Position numbers and translations under genes: made by a program
Notes under the pieces: model-generated
Databases searched by the model: none
Seen by the model: only the letters and a program-made list of their open reading frames with translations
What the model was told of the DNA's origin: nothing
In this document: piece by piece, positions 55,140-64,000 of the stretch
Numbering within the stretch: the first letter of the stretch is position 1
Layout: each line of letters begins with the position of its first letter
DNA from: Incurvaria masculella
Taxonomy: Eukaryota; Arthropoda; Insecta; Lepidoptera; Incurvariidae
Direction of reading: 5' to 3'
Length of the DNA stretch: 64,000 bases
Assembly (NCBI GenBank): GCA_946894095.1
Contig: OX335653.1
Location: forward strand, 7,197,001-7,261,000

Positions 55140-55904
55140 AAAAGGGAAACACAAGGGTTCAGAGCCAAGAGAAAAGACTTCGTCCAGCAGCGACACGTAT
55201 GGCAGTGTTCTCATCACGCTTGCTGTATTGTCCCTCTCGATAGAAATGCTCAGTCTTTGTGTTAAATAACTTACGGACATTTTATCTCCTGTTAAGTCAA
55301 TAATTTTCTTTCCAATTACATATAAGAAGGATTTGGCGCTTTCCAAAGGAACAAATAAATAACTTTGATCGGTTATTGCCTGCATTTTTTTATTTTTAAC
55401 TTGCTGCCGACTCGGCAGTCGAACCTACTTTGGATGCTGAGTGCGTGACGTGTGAGGGGGCCAATGTGTCCACACATGTCGCATCCCAAACGAGGGATTT
55501 ATCCTCTGAGAAAGGAACTAGGGTCATCCCGTCTAGCCGTTTCCCATCGTTGCGTGAAAGGTTGGGTTTCGGTATAGATGGAATGTTTATCGAGGCAAGT
55601 GCGCGTCTGATAATCTCGTTTAACATTGTACGACGTGGAAATCGGCCAGCGCTTCTGCTACAATAAATCCCATGCAATCCATTGATCTAACATTCACGCC
55701 ACAGGTGCAGGTATGAGGTTTCACGACGTCGCACCCTAGACGTAGACCGACTGAAATTCTAATTGAATTCTTGTCCAAAATGGTTGAAATATGTTTAGAC
55801 GGTAGAGCGCGAAGCCACGCATCCGATTCGTAGCAACAACTTGCTTTATAGCTTGCTTCTTCACTAGAAATGTTGAAAATAAACGTTTCGCTGATTGTTA
55901 ACAT
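55140..55904 (-). pseudogene. Decayed retroelement protein with PD-(D/E)XK-like domain
   Basis: Three minus-strand pieces in shifted frames. First: SDAWLRALP, LRLGCDVVKPHTCTCG (a Cys-rich knuckle). Second: RRTMLNEIIRRALAS, DGKRLDGMTLVPF, LVWDATCVDTLA (layout of a PD-(D/E)XK nuclease, with PD changed to LD). Third: DLTGDKMSVSYLTQRLSI. From memory, this set of blocks occurs together at the C-terminus of reverse-transcriptase-bearing elements in many invertebrates. Frameshifts separate the pieces and no RT core is seen upstream, so it is a dead fragment. Confidence 0.6.
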
Positions 55905-55909
55905 ATTTA

Positions 55910-57400
55910 TTTCGTCCTAGCGCTTTTATATGTTAAGAGCTGTCGGTCGATCACATGGCATTTTTTAACTAATCGTCGATAAACGATCTAAGAAACAAAT
56001 AAGTGAGATGCCAAATTGAGAATCAGATGCTTGCGAGACTCACTGACGCCTTTATGCGCTAGCATTATATGCTTCCTGAATTGGCTTGAAATTACCCTTA
56101 ACAGGAACGAGAGCATTTCCGTACTAAAACAGGCCCCTAAAAAGATTTCAAGCATGTTTTGATACTGAATCTAGTTCATTGCAGTACCGTCAGCCAAGTT
56201 GACAGTCGAAACTAACAGGCGCTAACGTGATCTCAAAAACATTTTTGTTTTAAAGTATTATGAGGTGTTGAAGTGTTTACATTGAGACTAAGCTGCTGGT
56301 TTTACAAAGAATATTATCATTTAGAATAATATGGAATGAAAAGGAAATTGAATAAGGTGCATTTGCAGTCGCCAAAGTTTGTTTTAAATAGTACTAATCA
56401 GATGAATGTTTTGCATGCAAGATGGTTATTGATCTAAATTTAAAAGTTACATGCAGCGTACGAGGTGCACGTGTAGAGTTTGCTGAACCAATTCCGTGTG
56501 GCTTGCCTCTGCGGACCCTTTCTAGGGCGGCAGGCCTTTGATCTCAATGAATGCACCTTCTCTGCGCTCGCTCTGGCAAGCCCGCCGTATACTCCACCGT
56601 TCTGAGAGCTCCCTATGTAAAACCTGGAACCTTGTTAACACCCTATAGTATGCGTATTTTTTCTGTAGAAGACTACAAGTCTTCATTGTAATTATAATCC
56701 TAAAGTAATATATCTATTGATTTTATCTTACTACACACATTTTAAAAATTATTTCTTTAGCTCTTCATTTGAGTAATAAAAATATATTATGTTATCATCC
56801 TAGGCATGTAGCGTTAATGCAAATGGGTAGTTTTTTAAAATACATTTAAATACAAATTATGAGGAGGAAAGCGGGTGTGATATTAATGTTTTTCACGATT
56901 TAAAGATTTAACACTGTAATCTGGAAAAAAAGGACATTGTGAAAATATTTTAAGCTATTAATTGTTGAAAATGGCGTAAAATTTATCATTTAAAAATATC
57001 ATTGAAATGTACATTTTTTATATCATATCAAGGAATTTGACAGCGTTATCTAAGGTTGGCATTACAATAGTTCTTAATCTAAGGATAAAAAACAAAAAAA
57101 AAGTTATAAATATTTTTTCAATAATGAATTCGTACGTTAAGCAATTATTAAGATTATGTATATGAATCAGTTTAAAAAGTTGTGATAAATGTTGTGTATG
57201 GTGAGGGTGCGAGGGGGTACGGTGTGTGTAAAAATGGGGAGGTTGTTTAAGTGTGCATGAGTTTTCTAGTTCAAATAAATAAAAAAACAAAAATGCAAAC
57301 GCAGTCTCTCAGTTTCTTTTTCCTGTTGTTATTGATTACTTGTTCTTATTGGTTATGTTAAACGCGAAATATGTTGTAGGACAGACCCTCGACCATAGAA
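55910..57400. other. Unassigned stretch
   Basis: A GC-richer patch at 56495-56640 has no recognised frame. The rest is AT-rich. A 90-codon minus frame at 57018-57290 is low-complexity and unconvincing. Confidence 0.25.
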
Positions 57401-57424
57401 TAACAGAGAGTCTAAAAAAAAGAG

Positions 57425-57505
57425 ATACTCAACGAGACCCATGGGATTTCGAACGTTCTCAGGGGCTGCGAAAACCATTCCGGAAAATCAGGTGCTTCTT
57501 AACAA
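57425..57505 (+). mobile_element. Helitron-related fragment
   Basis: TCAGGGGCTGCGAAAACCAT and TCAGGTGCTTCTTAAC match Helitron interiors at 51840-51960. Confidence 0.4.
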
Positions 57506-57559
57506 CACTCTTGAAGGACCCTAGGTTGTATCTTAAGAAAAATTCGACAGCCTTATGAA

Positions 57560-60228
57560 TAAAGTATTAACAGGATAATTTCGTTCTTATAGAAGAAATA
57601 TGGACAATTACATGCCAGTGCAATACTTTTATTCTTAAGGAGGTTGCATTTACGATAAACTGACAAGACAATTTAATAAATCCCTCATAAATTTTTTCAT
57701 TAAAAATGTAACTATGGGATCGAGCCAGCTGCTTGACGGAATAATGAAACCTTTATCCTAGACACTATTTTAATTACGGCCTACGCGACTTACCTAACGC
57801 AAATTACAAAATTACCTACCTTTAAGCTGTATAACAGCGGTGTTTCATAAACAAAGAGTTTATTTTCTATTTTCCTGGAAATCACACCAGATATTGAAAA
57901 TAACGTACATTTATAGGACATGTGACAAGTAAATGAAGGGCGGCTAGAGGCGCACGGCAGGACGGACTCGGGAATTCCGTGTGGGTAAATCAGGAGAAGA
58001 ATTCACTTTGACATTACTTTGGTATTCTGGTGATCGATCGCAGTTTAACACAGAATGAATGGTACGAAATAAAACATTTCCATGTATTTCCGAATTCAGC
58101 GCTAAAGAAATATTAAATATTCATTTCCATAATGCACCAGAATAGGTCGGAAGTTATTCACTGGTTTAGTGCGAATTAAGGACTGTGTATTCCGAATGTA
58201 AAGTTATTAGCGCAAGAATTGGCTTCTTGTACAAGGGCGGCGTTAGGACAAAAGCTGCGGTCTAGCCGTGTAGGTTCAAAACAGAAAAGTGATCCTATAC
58301 GAAATGATTCTGCACACAGAAACACATCAATTTCAGTACGTGTTCTTCCGATAATCTCTTAAAACATTTAATATCGATGGAACTGGACGAACAACACCAG
58401 CTGTGCCAATACCCCGCATCCCCGAATGAGTTACGTGTCATGCCAGGGCCTTCCCTTTACACGGCCTACATTGAACGTAGCTGTTTGCCATGTACACTTT
58501 TATTGAGGGGTGCATAGGATTACGGAACGCCGCGAAGAATAACAGCTGCGAGGGCGGTATCGAGTGCGAACTGGGGGTGCAGAGTAGCCTCAGTGAAGCG
58601 GATTACACGTGACAATAGGTGCCGCGACACATCCGCTTCCGCTTCCGCTCCTATACACAGTTGCGTCACGGCCCCTCTCCTCATTGGCGACCAACAAAAC
58701 GCATTTTATAAGAATGGCGTTTTAAAAATCTACGCGTCCCAGTGAAAGTGATTCGCGGCATAAGTGAGGAATAAGGTGGGGGGACCGGGGTTACATATAT
58801 TAGCCATCCATGTCAGGTTGAATTTAGAGTAACTGACTGTATCGATAATATATTTATGCATATTTGAAAAAACAAAACAATAATAGTAATGAAGGATTTT
58901 TTTTATTCAGTTTACAGTATGTTTTTTCAAACGTTTTTTTTTTGTGATGTTAGGAAAATTTAGTAAATTTTAATATATTTTATAGTTGAGTTCTCCATTG
59001 CGGGGGAATATGCCTCACTTATATAAATTTAAAATGTATTTTTGGCTGTTCTTGTCTATGTAATCCTTGCTGTCATTTTTATCGTCAATATCATATATCG
59101 TCATCTCATCGCTTCATTGGTCGTCCTTTCTTTTTTTCCTTCTTTGGGAAGGCGTTTCAAAATGATGGTCTATCTGCCTGTACACCTGCCTTCCTATCAC
59201 GTACAACAGCCAAATATGGTCAATCAATCAAAATGACACAAGAAACTAAGGATTTGGCAAGGAACAATCGAGCGTAGCACACGAATATTGTAGATTTCAT
59301 TTGAAATATGTGATAAGATTCAATGCATAATAAGAGAAAAGAGGGAAGCGTGGTACAAGTGAAGATGACTCAGATATTTAATGACGACTGAAGACTGTAG
59401 ATGGACAAAACATTGCCTTTAAAGAATCTACGACCTCAAAGTATTCAAGAAATACTTCCATTACTTTTTTAATGTGCATAGTTTTAACCTGTGTGTAATG
59501 CTATATGAAAATCTACAGTCGCTAAAACTGACAAGGACCATTTTTTCCTAGCTATAGCGGTTTCAGGGCACACACTTTTATATTCCCTCGCAGAACATAA
59601 ATCAATATTTACACCCATATCCAATGAATCAATTGAATATTAATACCACCAACACTGTCGAAATACATGTACTAGAAGGGGTGCGTCCAAATGGGTAGGC
59701 CAAATTCACCAGGACGCAATGAGTCAATATTCCGCACCTCCGTGAGACGGTGGTGTTAGACAAGCGGCCGGCGACAACCTTCGCCTGCCCGAGGACAGAG
59801 GTGAGGTGACCCGCCACGTCCTCTAACGACGTAATCCGAGCAAGCTTAGAAAATAATGTACTTTGCAGAGAAAAGGTTCCTTAGAAACTGTATACTAGAA
59901 ATATTATCTTTATAATGCGAGGAAAGATGAATAGCAATTTCTCGGGCTCGATCTTAGGAGTTAAAATGGCTGAGGATGTTCTATTTAGCTTTATTAGCAG
60001 CATAGAATTACAAATATAAATACCAAGACCTTTAAATAGTTATTTAGTATTTCATGGAAAACTATTGCTCTAAAGCTTTATTCGTAATCTTGGTTCCGTT
60101 CGGTCTATTTCGACTGATATTCTTCCATTGCATTGGGAAAGGCGAACGAAGGTCAATATGACAAAGATTTTGGCGCGAAAATTGTCAAAAGGCGAGGCAG
60201 GACATTTCTGGCAAGCGGGAAAATATCT
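57560..60228. other. Mostly unassigned, with SINE scraps and GC-rich patches
   Basis: Positions 58435-58480 (TCATGCCAGGGCCTTCCC) and 58797-58818 (TTAGCCATCCATGTCAGG) are SINE scraps. A GC-rich tract at 58520-58790 includes CCGCTTCCGCTTCCGCTCC and an ATTGG box, possibly promoter-like. A 62-codon GC-rich minus-strand frame at 59629-59817 is unrecognised. Confidence 0.3.
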
Positions 60229-60366
60229 ATGGAATGCACAATATCTGGTTAGTGATAATTTTAAAATTAATATATATCCTTCCTTATTTTTCACCTGATG
60301 AAGAAAGAAGAGAGATGTGTGATAACTGTAACTATAATTCTAACCAGAAATTGTGCTCTCCAGCCT
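60229..60366. mobile_element. GTGCACAATCTCTGG MITE, third full copy
   Basis: GGAATGCACAATATCTGG left end and (inverted) GGAGAGCACAATTTCTGG right end; interior TTAGTGATAATTTTAAAATT and GATGAAGAAAGAAGAGA as in 49811-49951. Confidence 0.65.
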
Positions 60367-60465
60367 AAGAAAGATCAGCTTTTTCACTATGTTTTATTCA
60401 TTAGTAAGTTACTATGATTTTTGTATTATTAACAAATCTAGTCTGCTATAAAAACATATCAATTA

Positions 60466-61376
60466 CTAGCTGCGGTACCCGGCTCCGCCCTCGTCAATGT
60501 CGTTTGGACTGATGTCGAAATCAATTATTTCCTTAATTAAAAATTTCTCAAAGGGCAAAATTGGTTGAGCCGTGATTTGCGAGATTGAATAGGAGACATC
60601 CAAACATTGCGATTCATAATACCAGTAGAATAAATTAAAACCTATTTTTTCTAATACATTTTGAAAGCATTGAAATGGATTGAAAACACATACAATTTTC
60701 ATCGCCACTTAGACCATAATTCCTTCGTTGCGATGGTATGTACCAACCCAAGTGGGATTAATCCTACCATCTAGTACGTAAGAAGGGGAACCAACTACAG
60801 TCAGCCTTAACATTGACAACGGTCACCCATCTGGAACCCGACCGCGCCCAGAATTATATATGTAAATACGTACAATCCACATGTACAATGGGTGAGTGGT
60901 TTGCAAGTTCAAATCACTGAACCCATACTGATCATCCATTTGGTAATTTAGCGTGATGTTATGTAGCCTACAATTAATACGTACAATCAGGCTAGACGGA
61001 AATATAAATCGCAGCTAAGTCGCGTAATTGGTTTCAAGGACGGTTACCATTAATAACGTAATGTTAGGTAGCCCTAAGGTTGCGGGAAAAATCAAGTCAA
61101 ACGTAGGTACCATTATAATCGAAATCGAATAAGTTTCCTAGTCTTGCCAAAAGCTTAAATATAAGTTTTCAAATCCCTAACTTGAGGAATGATTGGTTAC
61201 CAATACAAATTCTCACCCCCCTTGAAGATATTTTTGAGACAAAAGGTGGCCTATGTTACTTTCCCGGGAAACAATTTATCTCCTCTCTTCAATAAGGTCC
61301 GTGCAGTCGCTTTGTCGTGAAAAGGTAACAAACAATCAAACAGAGTTACTTTCTCATTTATAATATTAATATGGAT
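60466..61376 (-). mobile_element. Helitron related to family A, with SINE-like segment
   Basis: The 3' terminus is CTAGCTGCGGTACCCGGC (plus strand, 60466). A diverged family A body lies at 60800-61115. The presumed 5' end is near 61376 (TTATAATATTAATATGG). At 60670-60800 it contains SINE-body sequence (GATGGTATGTACCAACC, CTACCATCTAGTACG) running directly into the 5S-like segment GGTCACCCATCTGGAACCCG. No Rep/helicase. Confidence 0.65.
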
Positions 61377-61587
61377 AAGTAAAAGAATGGACAGTATGGA
61401 TGGACAACTGCAACCTACCTACTTGTAAAGTACAAATCTACTAAGGAAAACCACGTATAATAAATATACATAATTTAATAGCCGACTGATCATTAACCAT
61501 GAACTTACTTTTATATACTTACCTTTTTCGAAAGTACAAATTAAGCGAAATAGTCGAATCCGTAAAAACGAACGAAGTCAAATCAGA

Positions 61588-61747
61588 TAAAAAATCGGCC
61601 AAATGCAAGTCGAACACACCCATGAAGTGCTCCGTAACATTAACGGCAATAGATATGCACACTATGTGGACATTTCTTCTGTCTACCTATTACGGTTAAT
61701 AAGATTCAGCCCGCTGACAGAAGGACAAACGGATAGACAGCGGAGAA
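61588..61747 (+). mobile_element. Lepidopteran interspersed repeat L, shortened copy
   Basis: AAAATCGGCCAAATGCAAGT, CTACCTATTACGGTTAATAA and GACAGAAGGACAAACGG follow repeat L with a large internal deletion and many substitutions. Confidence 0.6.
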
Positions 61748-61914
61748 ACAATTGTAACTTACCTACCTAACTCTAAGTACTAATCAACATACAACATTAT
61801 TTTTAAATAAGTATTTAAAAATCAACCGTTAAAAACAACCTAAAAACTTTTTTTAAATACTTCTTTCCGAAGTACTGTCATATCGAATAAAAGAAAGCAA
61901 ATTATTTAACCAAA

Positions 61915-62226
61915 TGCTTTACATCTTCAAATCCCCTATAAGTATGTACCATAGTTATCTTTCGCCATTTTATAGGAAGTTTATTGATTCCTTTTCTGAA
62001 AAAAAAAACTTGGGAGCGAGAGTTCAATCTTTCAAGGCGGTTTCAAGTGCCTCATCGCAATTGAATTTTTATCCTTGCAAGAAGTTGTCTAAATTCCGGA
62101 AAAAGTGGTAATCTGTCGGAGCAAGGTCCAGGGAGTATAGTTGGTTACAAAATCGGAGCTTCTCTAATTTAGCAACCGTTTGTTGTATAGTGTGTTGTCT
62201 AGCGTTGTCCTGAAGCAGAATGGGCT
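61915..62226 (-). pseudogene. mariner transposase C-terminal remnant
   Basis: On the minus strand: PILLQDNARQHTIQQTVAK (the second catalytic Asp in QDN), then in a shifted frame YSLDLAPTDYHFFRNLDN (third catalytic Asp), later FRKGINKLPIKW near the C-terminus. These are the canonical mariner D,D34D blocks; spacing here is shortened by about three codons plus frameshifts. Several stops make it dead. The family would excise and insert at TA. Confidence 0.75.
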
Positions 62227-62551
62227 AGATAAATAGACCAGCCTCGGTTGTTTAACGGCTAGCGTTGTCCTGAAGCAGAATGGGCTAGAGCATTTGACTA
62301 GTCTCGGTTGTTTAACGGCTAGCGTTGTTCTGAAGCAGAATGGGCTAGAGCGATTGACCAGTCTCGGTTGTTTAACGGCTAGCGTTGTCCTGAAGCAGAA
62401 TGGGCAAGAGAGATTGACCAGTCTCGGTTGTTTAACGGCTAGCGTTGTTCTGAAGCAGAATGGGCTAGAGCGATTGACCAGTCTCGGTTTTTTAACGGCT
62501 AGCGTTGTCCTGAAGCAGAATTGACTACAGCTATTGACCAGTCTTGGTTGC
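62200..62551. repeat. 60-bp satellite array, left block
   Basis: About 5.9 units of exactly 60 bp, each with GCGTTGTCCTGAAGCAGAAT and CAGTCTCGGTTGTTTAACGG. The unit length is a multiple of three, so long false frames exist on both strands. The minus-strand unit contains CCCATTCTGCTTCAGGACAA, identical to the mariner QDNA block at its left edge, so it appears to derive from the adjoining mariner remnant. Confidence 0.85.
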
Positions 62552-62555
62552 TTAA

Positions 62556-63757
62556 GGCCCTGGCGCAAAGTCGCAATCGCAATCGAAGCACCCCAAGTTA
62601 ACTAACTAAGTCTGACGATTAGAAGTGTCATTCTTACAATATATGATTCCTTGTCTAGGAATCAATCTATTTTAGTTAATGTATGTTTCCTTTTTCTATA
62701 CAAAATACATTGCGAAAACGGTGTCCATTTCCGAACTTTTTTTACTAAATGCAGAAATCTAAAAGCAAATGGATTTTTTGGTTATACAAGTATGCTGTTT
62801 TTCCTTATGTATAGAAATCATATTACTTTCAGATTTCTAATATGAAATGACTTTATTATTATTATTTAAATAAATGATGGAATAAAACAATATTAACAAT
62901 CCATTATCAGTCCGGAGTTCTATTTGGACTTGCTGAGGCATTTCACTACATCACTACATAGTATAAATAAAACAAAGTCGCTTTCTCTGTCCCTATATCC
63001 CTATATCCCTATATCCCCATGTATGCTTAAATCTTTAAAACTAAGCAATGGATTTCGATGCGTTTTTTTTAATAGATAGAGTGATTGTTTCCAATGTGAT
63101 GTCGTAAAAAAAAATATTTTTTTTCCGCTTACATTGGAAACGCAGGCTGAACCCTACGAGATTTATCAAAATAATGTACTAAGTATTGTACACATTGAAA
63201 AGGTCTACAGAAAACTTCGCGATGGTATATTTCTATCTCTTATGGATATCCCACAATAAAATTTTTTTGTCATTTACTTTTTACGACAAATTATGGCTAA
63301 TATTCGAAGCGATTTTAACCAATACAGCATTAATCCTTATTCAATTAAATACCTTAAATACATTTATAATTTAATATAGATCTATATGGCCCTTTGCAGC
63401 ATATGATTAATGTAAATATTTTCGAAGATATTACAGATTTAAAAATTGCGGGACGTAGCGTTTGCGGCGGTACCGGCCGGCCGGAACGGCGGGAGGGTGC
63501 CTATAAATAGTGCGTCGGAGGCCGCGGTTCTCCCTATAGCACTTTGAATTTAGCAGCGATCTAATAATACTATCTAAGTTTTTTTTTAATATTTCAATGT
63601 AGGAACTCTACGTAAAAAGGGATTATTTATACATCATTGTGTCAAAATAATTTTTTTTTTAAATGATATTATTTCCGAGCAAGACAGGATGCTAGAATTA
63701 TTATATTTGTTTAAAGGTGCATTTGTATGGCGCGAGTAGTTGGCTAGTCCTAGCGCC
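62556..63757. mobile_element. TTAA MITE family P inserted in the satellite
   Basis: Starts GGCCCTGGCGCAAAG after TTAA (62552-62555) and ends GGCTAGTCCTAGCGCC before TTAA (63758-63761). TTAA is part of the 60-bp unit (TTTAACGG), so the insertion split the array. Its body equals the 53796-54267 copy except for a Helitron insertion. Confidence 0.8.
62951..63695 (+). mobile_element. Helitron family B, short copy inside the MITE
   Basis: 5' TCACTACATAGTATAAATAA and 3' GGATGCTAG (63695), 745 bp. The empty-site copy reads TTTCACTACATATTATTACA; here TCAC... enters between A and T, the Helitron target. Contains the GGTACCGGCCGGCCGG block (63469-63484). The 3' hairpin is degraded. Confidence 0.8.
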
Positions 63758-63761
63758 TTAA

Positions 63762-64000
63762 CGGATAGCGTTATCCTGAAGCAGAATGGGCTAGAGTAAT
63801 TGACCAGTCTCGGTTGTTTAACAGCTAGCGTTGTCTTGAAGCAGAATGGGCTAGAGCCATTGACCAGCCTCGGTTGTTTAACGGCTAGCTTTGTCTTTAA
63901 GCAGAATGGGCTAGAGCCATTGACCAGCCTCGGTTGTTTAACGGCTAGCGTTGTCCTGAAGCAGAATGGGCTAGAGCCATTGACCAGTCTTGGTTTTTTA
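63762..64000. repeat. 60-bp satellite array, right block, open at window end
   Basis: About four more 60-bp units in the same orientation and phase, running past the window edge. Some units are more diverged (GCTTTGTCTTTAAG) than those on the left. Confidence 0.85.

Noticed and set aside
62164..62568. 134-codon minus-strand frame with 20-residue repeats (and a mirrored plus-strand frame)
   Set aside because: It is produced by the 60-bp satellite, whose length is a multiple of three. Frames stay open on both strands, so it is not a repeat protein.
1..64000. CRISPR arrays, bacterial operons or phage genes
   Set aside because: No spaced direct repeats of CRISPR type and no bacterial gene organisation. 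Tandem arrays here are contiguous satellites or microsatellites.

Overview
This window looks like moth or butterfly (lepidopteran) nuclear DNA. It is AT-rich and eukaryotic, with no operons and no long intact genes. It carries repeats I recognise from memory as lepidopteran: the repeat opening with CCGGCCAAGTGCGAGTCGG, RTE tails ending in LGEAYVQQW, and Helitrons ending in GCAGCTAG or AAAAGCTAG. No database search was possible, so family names rest on motif recognition. Most short open frames are shadows of repeats.

Layout. 0.1-1.5 kb: a 5S-rRNA-headed SINE, a MITE and a lepidopteran interspersed repeat. 3.5-4.9 kb: a CAGGGGG-ended MITE (one whole copy, one partial), then a 650-bp element packed with inverted ATTATACGTTGTG-like motifs. 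6.4-7.8 kb: a truncated Helitron, then a candidate terminal exon with a polyadenylation signal. 9.0-16.6 kb: a 7.56-kb foldback-like unit with roughly 1-kb inverted arms, flanked by CTAC, and filled with 262-bp tandem repeats and two head-to-tail Helitrons. 16.8-25 kb: SINEs, MITEs, LINE tails and an unexplained GC-rich 122-codon ORF. 26.1-28.6 kb: a 5'-truncated retrotransposon with reverse transcriptase, CCHC knuckle and restriction-like endonuclease, sitting in a (TA)n tract inside a TTAA-flanked MITE. 28.9-36.3 kb: intron-like DNA with several GC-rich islands and one good first-coding-exon candidate (minus strand, 29.75 kb). 37.4-47.5 kb: SINEs and Helitrons with nested insertions. 47.5-54.3 kb: MITEs, a perfect 18-bp hairpin, a third Helitron family with an internal 97-101-bp repeat, and a TTAA MITE. 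55.1-55.9 kb: decayed retroelement protein. 60.2-64 kb: Helitron, mariner remnant, and a 60-bp satellite that appears to derive from that mariner, broken by a MITE that is itself broken by a Helitron.

The window therefore works as a record of layered transposition rather than a gene cluster. At least five nested insertions can be read directly, two with an intact paralogous or flanking reference. The strongest candidates for something undescribed are the 9.0-16.6 kb foldback unit, the pair of SINE families that share one body but carry different Pol III heads (5S-like and tRNA-like), a Helitron lineage that seems to carry part of the 5S-headed SINE, and the mariner-derived 60-bp satellite.

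Host genes, if present, are represented only by isolated exon candidates (7.3 kb plus strand, 29.75 kb minus strand) and GC-rich islands, which would fit a large intron or intergenic region.
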